Positions 26,026-38,379 of a stretch of 64,000 bases of DNA are shown in pieces. The stretch is taken from NCBI GenBank assembly GCA_958298945.1, contig OY282605.1:5727811-5791810 (forward strand), given 5' to 3'. Position 1 is the stretch's first letter. Each line of letters opens with the position of its first letter. A program made the translations under genes and the position numbers. The notes under the pieces are model-generated. The model worked only from the letters and a program-made list of their open reading frames with translations. It did not search any database and had not been told where the DNA came from. This DNA is from Atherix ibis. Its lineage: Eukaryota > Arthropoda > Insecta > Diptera > Athericidae.

Positions 26026-26254
26026 CTCTAAAGATTTTACCGCTCCCGATCTATTCCTGTGGGGATGATACTTGAAGATGAAGGTCTACGCTAGCCGACC
26101 AAAGACAATTGAACAACTCAAAGAAAATACAATAAAATCAATGAAAATAACTCAGAAATGTGTGAAGACGTTTTTGAATATTCCATCAAAGGAGCAGACA
26201 TTTTACTCCGATGCCCGAGATGGCCACTTAGCCAATATTATTGTACATGCATAA
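26026..26254 (+). pseudogene. DD41D transposase, C-terminal remnant
   Basis: FTAPDLFLWG, then a stop, YLKMKVYASRPKTIEQLKEN and GHLANIIVHA match the family's third-Asp region and C-terminal tail. It completes the broken element whose N-terminal part is at 23333-23960. The right TIR lies about 100 bp further on. Confidence 0.8.
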
Positions 26255-26362
26255 TCACCAAGTCTATACAAAAAAGATTTTGGAAAACCAAAATGCAGTT
26301 TTTTGTTACATTCTAAAATAATATGAAAAACAAAGTTGTGAACTTATCTTTGGAACACCCTG

Positions 26363-28310
26363 CACATATTACTTTGCCATATAGCAAAACATTCGCATTC
26401 GCCCGTGTGGCAACTATGAACACTGTAATCTCATATCGAATGTACTTAATCCTCATGTAGAAGTCATTAAATCGAATAGAACATGCTCAATTCAGTGCAA
26501 AACTTGTTGCTTGATATTATGCACAATTCAAAATGTAGACAATTCTTTATTTTACCTACAGTATCTCTGTCGAAATAATAGAAAATACGACAAGTACCTT
26601 TACAAGGACACTAGATGCTCTGTGTCCATTTATTCTGCTGTAAGTCCATACACGTAAGCCTACAAAATCTCGAATAGAAATAAACCAAATATCGTTTGAG
26701 AGAGACTGCAGCAAAAACATGGCAAACTAGTTGAAATTAATGATCGAAATAAATAAATTCAACGATAAAAATGATCAAATTTAATTTGAACTTAAATCAA
26801 AAGGACAACGTTTAAGAAGAGAATATTTTTTTTTTTTAGTAGACAGAATTGATCGTGGCAATGGATCTGAGTTAAAAGTACATAAAAAATGTTCAATTTT
26901 CATTCATGAATAGTTCAAGTTAGCTGTCTGAACTTATGTTCCTTTTCGGATAGTACGGTTCCCTACACTCCAACTTAAGAAATCCAACATGGCACAGAGC
27001 CGACGAGTACTTAGAAGGTTGAGCAGCACCGAATCGGATGGGAATCAGAGTACTAAGGTTTATGAGCAGGGAAGGTTCTTTGCGGTTATATTCGTATTGT
27101 GGCAATCAACGCGTTGTGGCTGGTCTCTGAAGGGGAGAAGCCTTGTCCGGCTAAAACAACACGCAACATGTTGTTTTCGCTTAGCCGCAATACTGAATTA
27201 TTGATTGTCTGCCTTGAATCATGTAAGAATTCGACTTGTAATAAAATGTTAAATTTATGATTTTTCATGTATTAACCGATATTAGTTTCGAGATTCGCAT
27301 TCTTCTAATTTACGACTTCTTTAATTATTCCTTCGGATGAACATATTCCTTTCTGATCGTTTGGCTTTCGATAAAAAATTTTTATTTATTTCCAATGATA
27401 CCAAAGTAAATCTTTACTGTCGATCATTGTTGATTAGATGTCGAAATCAATCTGGAATATCAAATGATGGTTGTTTTATTAAATTTAGCATAAGTATCTT
27501 TGATAATTTTGTCAGCCAAAGACTATCTGTTTCTGTTCAATTCTTCACTAAATACAAGAAAAAAACAAAGCCGTCAGCTTCTGTGGATTAACAATTCAAT
27601 TGAGTATTCTTGTACATTTTCTGATACGATCGTAAAATGTTTCGGCTATTCAAAAATTTAACGATATATTGATTCCCAAAGAAGATAATGCTCTTATCGG
27701 ATTAGATATGTCGACACATTTTTGAAAGTTTATTCGTAAAAATCCAAAACAATAACAACAACTAATAAAAAAAAAGAATCGATTTCTTCCATATTACAAT
27801 TACGACCTTTATTCCCGTGGAAAGCATATTATTTTTACATAATTTTCAAACAAGACCACACCATCTCTGGCCATCATCACCATCAACAAATCAAATACCA
27901 TCAAATACAATCGAAATCATATCAAAAAATCATATTTGGAATGTGCGATACTATCAATCGGGTTATTGCTCTTTAGTAGCTAGTTTCGATAAAAGTCGTA
28001 ATCGCATTCAAGTCACAATCGCAACATAAAAATGTTTTTTTTTTACTTCTCAGTTTTATGTGATTTTTATTAAAAACGGATTCTTGGAAGTGGCATACAT
28101 ACTTTATTTATAACGTCATATTTTTTATCATTTTTTTAACATTAAATATTTTCTGATAATTATTTGAAAATTTTATAAACATTTTAAGTTGGTAAAAATA
28201 AAGAAATGCAAATAATTTTATAATAAAGTAGTTGAAAAAAATCTCCCATTTGAGCTCTGATTAACATTAGTCGTGAATATAAATAAACAATAAAGATTCT
28301 TTAATCAAAA
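26363..28310. other. No gene recognised
   Basis: Mixed sequence with AT-rich ends. Short open frames on both strands at 26920-27270 and 27337-27591 match nothing I know. Confidence 0.55.
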
Positions 28311-30775
28311 TTTCAGTTGAACACTTGTAATAACAATTTGAGTAAAAATAAATTTTCAGTAAAAACAAATTTCAATAAAAATAATTTTCAGTAAAAACAA
28401 TTATAGTAAAAATAATTTTTAGCAAAAATAATGGTTAGCAAAAATAAATTTTAAGGAAAAATAAAATTAGTAAGCAAAAATTTCCGTAAAATAAATGTTC
28501 AGCAAAAATAATTTTCCGATAACAAATTTTCAGTCAAAATAATTTTCAGTAAAATAAATTTTCCGTAAAAATCATTTTCCGTAAAAATCATTTCCAGTAA
28601 AAAAAATGTCAGTAAATATAAATGTCAGTAAAAGAAAATTACAGTAAAAATAAATTTCAGTAAAAATAAATTTCAGTACAAATAATTTTCAGCAAAAGTA
28701 ATTTTTAGTAAAAAAAAATTTTACTAAAACTAATTCAGTAAAAACAAAAGTTCAGAAAAGAAAAATTCTGTAAAAAAAATTTCAGCAAAATTAAATTTTC
28801 AATAAAAATAATTTTCAGTAAATATAATTTTCAGTAAAAACAATTTTCAGCAAAAATAATTTTCATTAAAAATAATTTCCAGTAAAAATAAAAATTAGTA
28901 AACAAAAATTTCCGTAAAATAAATTTCAACAAAAATAAATTTTCAACAAAAATAAATTTGAGTAAAAATAATTTTCAGCAAAAATAATTTTCAGTAAAAA
29001 TAATTATCCGTAAACAAAAATTTCTGTCAAAATAATTTTCAGTAAAAATAATTATCAGTAAAAAAAAATTTCACTAAAACTTATTCAGTAAAAAAAAATT
29101 CGAAAAAGAAAATTCAGTAAAAAAAATTTCAGCAGAATTAAATTTTCAATAAAAATAATTTTCAGTAAATATAATTTTCAGTAAAAACAATTTTCAATAA
29201 AAATAATTTTCAGTAAAAATAATTATAGTAAAAATAATTTTTAGCAAAAATAATGTCCAGCAAAAATAAATTTTAAGGAAAAATAAAAATTAGTAAACAA
29301 AAATTTAATTTTCCGATAACAAATTTTTAGTCAAAATAATTTTCAGTAAAATATATTTTCCGTAAAAATCATTTTCCGTAAAAATCATTTCCAGTAAAAA
29401 AAATGTCAGTAAATATAAATGTCAGTAAAAGAAAATTACAGTAAAAATAAATTTCAGTAAAAATAAATTTCAGTACAAATAGTTTTCAGCAAAAGAAATT
29501 TTCAGTAAAAAAAAATTTCACTAAAACTAATTCAGTAAAAACAAAAGTTCAGAAAAGAAAAATTCTGTAAAAAAAATTTCAGCAAAATTAAATTTTCAAT
29601 AAAAATAATTTTCAGTAAATATAATTTTCAGTAAAAACAATTTTCAGCAAAAATAATTTTCATTAAAAATAATTTCCAGTAAAAATAAAAATTAGTAAAC
29701 AAAAATTTCCGTAAAATAAATTTCAACAAAAATAAATTTTCAACAAAAATAAATTTGAGTAAAAATAATTTTCAGCAAAAATAATTTTCAGTAAAAGCAA
29801 TTACCAGTAAACAAAAATTTCTGTCAAAACAATTTTCAGTAAAAATAATTATCAGTAAAAAAAAATCAGTAAAGCAAAATTCAGAAAAAAATTCAATAAA
29901 AAAAATTTCAGTAAAAAAAATTGTCATAAAAAATATATTTCACCAAAAATAAATTTTCAGCAAAAATAAATTTGAGTAAAAATAATTTCAGTAAAAACAA
30001 TTTTCAGCAAAAAAAATTTTCATTAAAAATAATTTTCAGTAAAAATAAAAATTAGTAAACAAAAATTTCCGTAAAATAAATCGCAACAAAAATAAATTTT
30101 CAGCAAAAATAAATTTGAGTAAAAATAATTTTCAGGAAAAATAATTATCAGTAAAGAACAATTTCTGTCAAAATAATTTTCAGTAAAAATAATTATCAGT
30201 AAAAAAAAATTTCACTAAAAAAAAATTCGAAAAAGAAAATTCAGTAAAAAAAATTTCAGCAAAATTAAATTTTCAATAAAAATAATTTTCAGTAAATATA
30301 ATTTTCAGTAAAAATAAAATTTAGTAAACAAAAATTTACGTAAAATAAATTTCAACAAAAATAAAATTCCAGCAAAAATAAATTTCAGTAAAAATAATTT
30401 TCAGCAAAAATAATTTTTAGTAAAAATAATTTTCAGCAAAATTTATTTCCAAAACAAAAGTTTTTTACCAAAAATAATTTTCAGTAAAGGCAATTACCAG
30501 TAAACAAAAATTTCTGTCAAAACAATTTTCAGTAAAAATAATTATCAGTAAAAAAAAATTCAGTAAAAACAAAATTCAGAAAGAAAAATTCAATAAAAAA
30601 TATTTCAGTAAAAATAATTTTCAGCAAAAATAATTTTTAGTAAAAATAATTTTCAGCAACAATAATTTTCAGTAAAAATAATTATCAATAAACAAAAATT
30701 TCCGTCAAAATAATTTTCAGTTAAAATAATTTTTAATAAAAATAAATGCAGTAAAAATAAATGTCAGTAAAAATA
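28311..30775. repeat. Satellite array 4 (AATTTTCAGTAAAAATA-type) with higher-order repeats
   Basis: Units are near AATTTTCAGTAAAAAT, about 15-17 bp, with GCAAAAATA and CCGTAAAAT variants. Long blocks repeat: the segment ATTAGTAAACAAAAATTTCC begins at 28894, 29691 and 30051, so spacings are 797 and 360 bp. It ends about 1.0 kb from the LSD1 exon donor at 31811. Confidence 0.92.
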
Positions 30776-31811
30776 TGATAATTTTCAGTTGCCCTTTGCT
30801 TAGATCATGTGCACTTCTGGGCGGTCCAGTTCTTATCGAATTGTTATATTATTTTTCTATTTTTATGATAGAGCCCCGAGAGAATTCAGACTACCACAGC
30901 TATACTCGGACATTTATTAAGTTCTCTTCTTCTATTAATTTTTCACTAATGCTTTAATACACCTGCTTAATCTACAATAGATCCGATGGGCAGATATGGT
31001 CAGGTTATCTGAATCGTCCAAATCAGTTTCCTGCTTCCTTGACGTTAATTCGCTTATTCTCGAGTGCACAGTTGATTTAATAATTGCCTCTATTGCAATG
31101 TATTTGGGATAAAAATGGCCTTCGCATGTAGTTTGTATGGTCTTTGCTAGAAGAAGAAACTGACACGGACTAGATCATAGCCAAACAGGATGGAATCACG
31201 ATGAGTGGCATTCGCCAGTAGTCGACGCACAGGCCAACTTGGCATAATAATGAGAACGTATGGGCGCGGTATCTTTGAGGATGAGGAGCTCAGCATCGTT
31301 GACGAAGGTTCCCATAAAGGACCGCGGTATATGACTAGGAATTTTTTCATACCACCTAATGCATCAGCAGTAAGTGCCTGGCATGCCAACTGCGTTTCAA
31401 GGTATGTGGTCAGCGTATGATCTACTAAAACGTGGCTGATTACTGCCCCATCGCTGCTATGGAAATTTATTGCCGACTTGCATTCTCTTTCAAAGTTATC
31501 ATAAGTGCGCGATGAAAAATTCCTTGTCCAGAAATTATATAGTCTCTGGCCGCTCTTATAACCTCTAAATGCATATACTTAGACCTAAATGCACCTAAGT
31601 GCATCTGGTGGCTTGTTGTGAGCATGTTTGCTTACGTCGCTGGCCCCATTCTACCGAGCTCTGATAAAACCAGCTCGACTGGTGCATCCATGGGTCCAGT
31701 GCATGATATGTTCTAAGTAATCAAGCTTGCTTCGTGGCGGTACTTACAAGATGACATGCCTATACTTAGCAGTCATGTTTCGTTATCAAAATGGTAAATG
31801 ATTGTACTTAC
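30776..31811. other. Intronic DNA just downstream of the LSD1 exon; no gene recognised
   Basis: GC is higher than in the satellites. Overlapping open frames on both strands at 31147-31420 (71-80 codons) do not resemble LSD1 or a known mobile element. Confidence 0.55.
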
Positions 31812-32048
31812 CGCGACTTGCTGTAGTGCTTCCGACGTGACCAAATAGATTCGTGTTCGGATCCCAGAAAATTCTGTCAAAGCAGAGGACAACTTTGTTC
31901 AAGTTGCCAAAACCCAAACGTTGAATCGCCTCCTGCTTCCAGTCCGGCAAAGGTGGATCGAATCGAACGGTATTTGCTTGATTCTCAGACTCTGGTGATA
32001 CGGCAACTTTTAAAATTCCCAATGTCAAAGTGCACACGGCAATGTCAG
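31812..32048 (-). CDS. Su(var)3-3: LSD1/KDM1A histone demethylase, internal exon (amine-oxidase domain)
   Basis: This is an internal exon of the FAD-dependent lysine-specific histone demethylase, which removes methyl groups from H3K4me1/2 in nuclear CoREST-type complexes. Read on the minus strand, it begins after the acceptor ..TTGCCAATTGCAG with a long T tract and ends at the donor GCG|GTAAGTA. It is 237 bp: two bases finish a split codon, then 78 codons, then one base. Family signatures are CTLTLGILK near the start (its Lys should match the catalytic Lys661 of human LSD1, from memory), then [26 protein letters not shown] and [13 protein letters not shown]. The wording is closer to fly Su(var)3-3 than to vertebrate LSD1 as I remember them. 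There are no stops or indels and both splice sites are good, so this reads as a live gene. The following exon, expected to start with the GE(M/L)FLFW motif, was not found to the left. Confidence 0.95.
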
Positions 32049-35000
32049 CTGCAATTGGCAACAAATAAAAAAAAAACAGTTAAAAATTATTTATTTATTT
32101 TTCTAAAATATCATCTAAAAAGTAATAATATTCATAAAAAAATATTCCCAGAAACTCTTAACAATTGTGAGTCAAGTTGAAGACGTACCAATTCATTATG
32201 CATCGAAGCTGCCTAGTTCCAATAATCGCTCTTCTTTTTATTATTATCAATTGAAAATTATATTGCAAGGACTACGTGTATTGAAAAAAAAATGAATTTC
32301 GAAAAAAGCAAAGAAAATAGAAAAGTCGATTGACTGACTCTCTTTCAATAAGTGCAGAAGGTTTTTCTAATATTCTAAAAGGAAACGTGAAGATTTATTT
32401 ATGAAAACGAGAACCTAGACTATACCATAAGTGACCTAAAAATCGGTTCTGCAAGTTTTTCTATTCTGCTTTGCAGGTAGGATCGGTGCGTGTACAAACT
32501 TAATAACATCGAACATGTAACCATTAACTTAAAAGGCTTGGAGCTTAGAGGGGATGGTCGATTTTTTCTGCAAACATTGTCTCCAAATAACAAACAACCT
32601 GTCGACGGGAATTGCCTGCATGCATATCGTTGGATTTTAGTATGAAAAAAAAAACAAAAAACAAAAAATGAGCACAAAATCCAATCCGAGAAGTGGCCTC
32701 AATGGAATAAGATCTATGGGCTTCGCATAAATCCTGCCGAACATCATCGTCTGAGGCTAACAACGACTGCCGTCATAAAGAATTGTTGCGGAGGCTACAT
32801 TAGCAACTGTAAGATGCATGCTGCTTTCTATTAAATTCCCGCACATTTCAATATCACAAATGCAACTACCACTTTCGACTACCCTTCATTCACCTTCACC
32901 GATAATAACCACTAGTTTAGTATCGATACTAAAGAAATTGACCGCAGCAGAGCCTCGCTGTCCTTTGTTGTCGTTTTAAGTTTCAGCACTAAAAGTGTAC
33001 GCGCATTTGTGGTCGTCGTCGTCGTTCACATTGTCGTGTCGACGACGGTTGTCTTCAGCTCCTGTCGGAAATATATTTATACGGTCGTTTATTGATTATC
33101 GCATAATTAATTAAACGGATAACATGAACATCGAACGCAATCAGTTTTGTAATAATTTTTATAACGTTATTAAAAGGACGGCGAACACAGACTTCTTGCA
33201 TGTCTGCTCGTTAAGCCTCTTGATCAGTGCAGCAAGTTGCAAGTGCAGCAGTTACTGTTGAGGTCTACAGTGATGACTATAATAATACACATATCAGCAG
33301 TTGAAGATACGAGTCCAATACAAAGATACAAGCCTGAATAAGATATTTCGTTAAGATCGCGTGGTCTTTTGTTGAGCCGATTACTGATCAAATAAGTTCA
33401 AAATTCCTTGCCCGTTTTTAAGCATTAATTCTTTCTCCACTACCGACACGATCCAATGTAATTCTTCCCTTTTCAGCATTTTGCATTTTTTTTTACTCCC
33501 TCTAATAACTATCCTTTAAGTTAGGTTTATAAAAACCACAATGAATAGAGTATTGTGTCCACTTCAGCTCGTCTAAGGCAGGTAATATGGATCGTGTACT
33601 ATTTTATGAACAATTATGACCACGTTTGAGCACTTACAACAAAAGCTCTTTAAATTCCTGTAAAATATTAGACAGCACATTTTAAACGCACAATGCACCA
33701 TCATGCATCAAAACTGCATTCTTGTACAGTAGCATTTAGAGTGTAGACGGATGATAATATAATAAAACAGCCGACCGGGAATCCGGATGTTTGGAACTCG
33801 TGTACTCATCGCTATGGTTGCCAATTCAAGTTGATCGATGTAGTGTGGAGCTGCATGGGCATCCTCCCATGCAATGGTCTGACTACAATTCACAGCTAGT
33901 ATTTGCTTTATATTCGTGCATCAACTCCTCAAGTATGTAGTCACAATTATTCTTTGGACTGTAGACGAATGGGTCCACTTTCGAGCTATACCTGCGCTGA
34001 ACTGTAATTGTGAACTCGGGAATGGAATCTTCGTAATTGTTTGGTTCTAGTCATAGACGGTGAATATCCGCCACCACACAAGACAGAGACTACACACCGA
34101 CGAATCGGACTTGTTTGCAGTGAAATTCCTTATTCTACCTCGTTTTTTATTGCTATTCCAAAGTTTTCGTAGTCTTTTTACCAGAGGATTAACGAGTGCC
34201 AGCCATCATGTATCATCGTATTATGTATGCAAGTTTTACGTTTCAAGTGCAATAATTGCCCTTTGTGCAGGATAATATGACCAGTGGCTACTTTAATTCT
34301 ATTATTATGTGCTCGTTCATAGCTGAGGTCGGCTTACCATCGCCTCTGTGTGTACGGAAACATCACCTTTAAAATTCACCATAGGCAATCAATCAATAGA
34401 GAACAGACAGCAACACTTTATACTATTCAATAATTTCAATAATCATGTAAGGCAGAATAGAGGGTAATTTTTTGGATAAACAACATGTACGAGTATGTAC
34501 ATAAAAACACGGTCGGCACATGTGTATGCAGCAGTATTTGTCGAAACAGGTGGAACGTTCACAGAGGCAACATAATACGATATATAAATAAGTACAAGAT
34601 ATTTGTGAATATTTGCAGTAAAAGCAGCAATCGGAATCATGAAGATAATACGGCTTCCTCTTGGAATAGGAGTGAGATGTACAAATCAGACAAGACATTC
34701 AGAAACTAAGACGACAGGAGTCAACTAAGTTTCGTAATTAATTCTGTTTCTCATCGTGTACATTTTGGTGTACGACACGTTTGTAAACATCCTGAAACCT
34801 GTTGATTATTTTGTTTGTAAGGACTCGACGTAAAATACATAAACCAGAACTACCAGAATAAGCACAAATCTTGAATTATTTCGCATTTCCTTCCATCAAT
34901 TTCAAAATAGAAGCCCAAACAGCTCGTATACAATCAGAGGTAAAAAGGTTCAATTTGAAGCTAAGGTAAAACCAGACAGAATGACTGAGTCAGTCAGGTC

Positions 35001-36059
35001 GTAAGGGCATCTTTTTTTTTTTTTGGTATTTGCTACTCTCTCAGGAGACTTACATCAGACCGGCATTACTGCTGCTATCTTTTATCAGTCTAATGCCAGA
35101 CTAAATTCGATGATGTCTTCGGAAATCTTCAAGTTGCCGGAATATCGAGAAATGCCATCGACAACATTCATTCGTTCACGTATCCGAACGACTAACTCTT
35201 GTTGACATTACAAAATGTTTTCCAAATGAATCTGTTATTTCCGCATCGAATCTGAGTTGATCCTTTTTGTAATTCAGATCAGTCAGGTACAAAATAGTAC
35301 CAATATTATTCGAAAGCAAATGCCTACTCTAACTTGAAGATAAAATCACTACGATTGATTGCTTATATTGACAAGAATTCGTTCAAATCTCAACGCACAT
35401 ACACAATATGGGAGACGAAGGAGTTGTACGAGTATATTAACACAACAGGACCTTGGAGGATTATTATTTAGTGATGAATTCAAAAGACACTTGTCACTAC
35501 TGAAAATGAAAAATTCTCTTCTACAATCTTTTGATTTCTTCCGAATTCCTTCTATTCAAAAAGGATTTTCATTGAAAAAAGGACAATTTTTTCTACAGAC
35601 ACAAAAAATTTTTCGAATTGATTAGAAAATCTTTTGAATATTTTTAGCTTTGTTATTTCACAAAAATAATCAGATTATTTTTTGGTTTGTTTGTACGTAT
35701 GCCAGGTGCCATAATACAGCGCCACGACTATGAGGCCATTTGATTGGTAATCCTGAAGTAGCGTGTGGTTTAGATGGTATCGGTCTTTGGTTAGATATAT
35801 ATACACGTAGACCAGTTAGCGGTGATTAGATTTTGTAGAGCATATTAGAAATTTTTGAGGAATGAAAATGAGGTGTTGAGGGATTATAAAAATGAGCTCT
35901 TGGAAGGGTTATTGAGTCCTATCCGAATTGTTAGCAGTTTCCGTGCGCAAATTTTTTGTTTGATAATCGAGTAGACTGGTTGGGCAATGCTTGGCTAATA
36001 TTTCAACAGAAACCGTTTGCTACTTGTCCAATCCGTGTATCTACGAATGGCTACAAGGA
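32049..36059. other. No gene recognised; unique intronic DNA
   Basis: This is the acceptor side of the 19.3 kb intron. It includes a GTC-rich stretch at 33013-33050 and a Cys-rich chance frame at 34423-34698. It has ordinary composition and no splice-flanked frame. Confidence 0.55.
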
Positions 36060-36200
36060 TTATTCGTCATTTCGTTAGCAGGTACGTCAAGTTATGAACA
36101 CTCTATTTCCCCGGCCAGTTGATCCGCTTGCATGTTGATAGAAATTTCTACATGACCCAAAACCCAATTTCTAGATGAGTCCATCCGACTGCTCTAGAAA
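36060..36200 (-). pseudogene. Non-LTR retrotransposon RNase H fragment
   Basis: The minus strand reads NWVLGHVEISINMQADQLAG, matching the WVPGHxGIxGNExADxLA signature at the end of retrotransposon RNase H domains. Only this short segment is clear. The clade cannot be told. Confidence 0.6.
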
Positions 36201-36424
36201 AGGTTTCTTGCATAAGGACGGGTCAGTATTTTCCTTTTAGTATCCATCCAGAAATCTATTTTGTAAAGAATAATGCATATTATTTTTTAAGACCCTATGA
36301 AGAGAATAGTCAATAGGGTTGACATATTTTTAGTCAAGTTTGCAATCTATTCATGGAGAGAAATGCGCCACGATAACGCTTGGAAATTATCCAATCTTTT
36401 TATTTAAAAAAAAATAGTTCTTTT

Positions 36425-37095
36425 ATTGCAACTTATCGTGCACTTCTTTCCATTTATGGTCGTAATAATCGACCTAATGTGCTCGCTATTCGTGCCAGTA
36501 AGACAAAGATCTGGTCGAAGTACCGAGAATATTGCTACCGTTCAGGAAAGTGCTGATGAAGAGCCGAATTTACCAATTTTAAGGCGTTCTCAATTTTTTA
36601 GACTGTCTGCCACAACAACATGGCATATTTTACGATTAAAATTAAGCTTAAATCCTTAAAAAAAAATTTCGTATAAGAAATTTCGTAACTGTCGGACCAT
36701 CGTAAACGCCGTGAATTTACTAATTTTGCTCTGGAACAACTTGAAAATTATGCAAATTTCTCCAGCAAACTATTCATGAGAAACCTTTACATTCGGAAAA
36801 AGTGAGCATTTTGTAAGGTGGCATCATCGGCCCTTACTGTGATTGGTACAAATCGATAATAAGGGACTTTTTGTACTCTGAATTAGATGATATTTATTTA
36901 ACAAATATGTTGTTTAAACAAGAAGGGGCGATACGTGCCACACAGCACATGCCACAATCGATTTACTGCAGGAAAAGTTTGACGAGCCGATAATTTCAAA
37001 AAATACAAATGTGCGATGGCCTCCCAGAACGTGTGATTTAACATCTTTGGACATCTTCTTGTGGGGTATATGTCAATCAACCAGCAAATACAATA
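36425..37095 (+). pseudogene. DD41D transposase remnant
   Basis: Pieces in order are IYGRNNRPNVLAIR, RQRSGRSTENIATVQESADE, LSATTTWHILRLKLSLNP, DHRKRREFTNFALEQLENYA, then DTCHTAHATIDLLQEKFDEP and WPPRTCDLTSLDIFLWG. Counting from the second to the third catalytic position here gives 41 residues between, which is why I call the family DD41D. The second Asp itself lies in a damaged motif (QEGA/GDTCHT by frame). Frameshifts and a gap over the first Asp make it inactive. No TIRs are clear. Confidence 0.8.
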
Positions 37096-37345
37096 AATAA
37101 GACCGGAATACCAAATACGATAAATAAGACCGGATTTATTGAACTGGGTGCTCAAAAATTGGAACTGTCATATTCGGTTTTGTAAACGGAGCAGAAGCAT
37201 GCATGTGAATTATGTTATTTTCAACTTCAAAATAAAATAATTTTGCTCTGTCACATTTATTTTTACATAAGTTTGTACGGGATTGGACCAGCCATGATAA
37301 GTAGTGAGCCAACCAGTGAAATGCGAATACAACAGTTAGATTATA

Positions 37346-38267
37346 CGAGGTCTGTTCAAAATGTATCACGAATTTTGAATTTTCGCGGGTTAGGTATATT
37401 CGATTTTCGATTTTTGGTGGCGTTATGTTGGTACTCATGTCTCTCACTTATGCCCACAAGTTCAGCCATTTTGGATGTTCAGTTAATTTTTGACAGCTCC
37501 TTTGCTTGCACGTGTTTTGGCTCGTCTTCGATTTTTGCTCAATTTCGAACAAAAACAGCATCGCATTAACGTTACTAAGGAGCTGTTGGACTCTGTCCGC
37601 GACGACCCAAATTTGCTCCAGAGTGTCATAACTTGTGAGGAATCATGGGGTTATGGTAATGACGTGTAAACCAAAGCTCAATCATCCTAATAGGAGCTGC
37701 CGCACGAGCCAAGAGCGCGCCAAGTTCGGTAGAATGTGAAGGTTTTGCTTACAGTTTTCTTCGATTGCAGGGGCGTGGTGCATCATGAGTTCTTGCCACA
37801 GGGTAGAACGGTCAATAAGGAATATTACCTGCAAGTTATGCGCAAGTTTCGAGAAACAATCAGCCAGAAACGCTCGGATTTGTGGAAGAACAAAAATTGG
37901 CTTTTGCACCATGATAACGCCTTTGCTCACGCATTGTTGCTTGTGCGCGAATTTTTGGCCAAAAACAACATACTAATAATGCCGCAGCCACCGTATTCCC
38001 CAGATCTGACCCCCTATGACTTTTTCTTATTCCCGAAACTGAAGAGCCCTATGAAAGGACGACGCTACGCTACGATTGAGGAGATAAAGACGGCATCGAA
38101 GGAGGAGCTGATCACAAAAAAATGATTTTTTCAAGTGATTCGAAGATTGGAAAAAACGTTGGCACAAGTGTATAATATATCTGGTCTATATAAAATAGAT
38201 ATTCATGAATAAATAAATACTTTTTGAAAAAAACACAAAATTCGTGATACTTTTTGAACAGACCTCG
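37346..38267 (+). mobile_element. Mariner (DD34D), CGAGGTCTGTTCAAAA family, internally deleted
   Basis: The ends CGAGGTCTGTTCAAAATGTA and its near-complement ..GATACTTTTTGAACAGACCTCG form TIRs of about 31 bp with one mismatch. TA precedes the left end. At 922 bp it is well below the roughly 1.3 kb of full mariners: the N-terminal DNA-binding part is mostly missing. Confidence 0.9.
37560..38215 (+). pseudogene. Mariner transposase, CGAGGTCTG family, truncated and frameshifted
   Basis: VTKELLDSVRDDPN precedes VITCEESWGYGND, where the usual GDES box has become CEES, so the first catalytic Asp is replaced by Glu. After two stops the frame resumes at VKVLLTVFFDCRGVVHHEFL, then LLHHDNAFAHALLLVREF (second Asp) and YSPDLTPYDFFLFPKLKSPM (third Asp, spacing 34). 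A frameshift follows EELITKK before the QVIRRLEKTLAQ tail. Confidence 0.88.
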
Positions 38268-38328
38268 TTCTCTACAGCTGATATTATGGCACATATAATG
38301 AGGTAATAGAGCACCGTTCAGGCCAATA

Positions 38329-38379
38329 GGTAATTCCAAGAGCCTCACTTTACGCGGACTTTAGACTCTTGGAATTACC
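38329..38379. repeat. Inverted repeat, 14-bp arms
   Basis: GGTAATTCCAAGAG (38329-38342) and CTCTTGGAATTACC (38366-38379) are perfect complements separated by 23 bp. It lies about 60 bp right of the 37346-38267 mariner. Confidence 0.85.

Larger units (their letters stand above)
23220..26362 (+). mobile_element. DD41D Tc1/mariner element with CAGGGTGTTC ends, carrying a nested mariner
   Basis: The ends CAGGGTGTTCTAAAAGAAG (left) and TTTGGAACACCCTG (right) form a short TIR. A TA precedes the left end (23218-23219). Transposase pieces occur in order: N-terminal (23333-23720), middle (23888-23960) and C-terminal (26026-26254). The 2 kb between the last two is foreign and includes the Mos1-like element at 24674-25735. 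Confidence 0.75.
1..31811 (-). other. Downstream LSD1 intron(s), open at the left edge
   Basis: This lies 3' of the 31812-32048 exon donor on the minus strand. I looked for the following LSD1 motifs (FLFW, RWxxDPWARGSYS, GEHTIRNYPATVHGA, GLREAGRIAD) and saw none. Either a small exon was missed or the intron exceeds 31.8 kb. It contains all four satellite arrays. Confidence 0.6.

Noticed and set aside
31147..31420. Candidate for the next LSD1 exon (80-codon minus frame)
   Set aside because: Lacks FLFW, LVAGEAA or any other LSD1 motif and has no fitting splice signals.
34423..34698. 91-codon Cys-rich minus frame
   Set aside because: Cys spacing fits no zinc-binding pattern I know, and other frames are equally open; likely chance.
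35690..35960. Weak resemblance between 35720-35930 and 39900-39990 (CGACTA.GAGGCCATTT)
   Set aside because: Too short and diverged to claim a shared element by eye.
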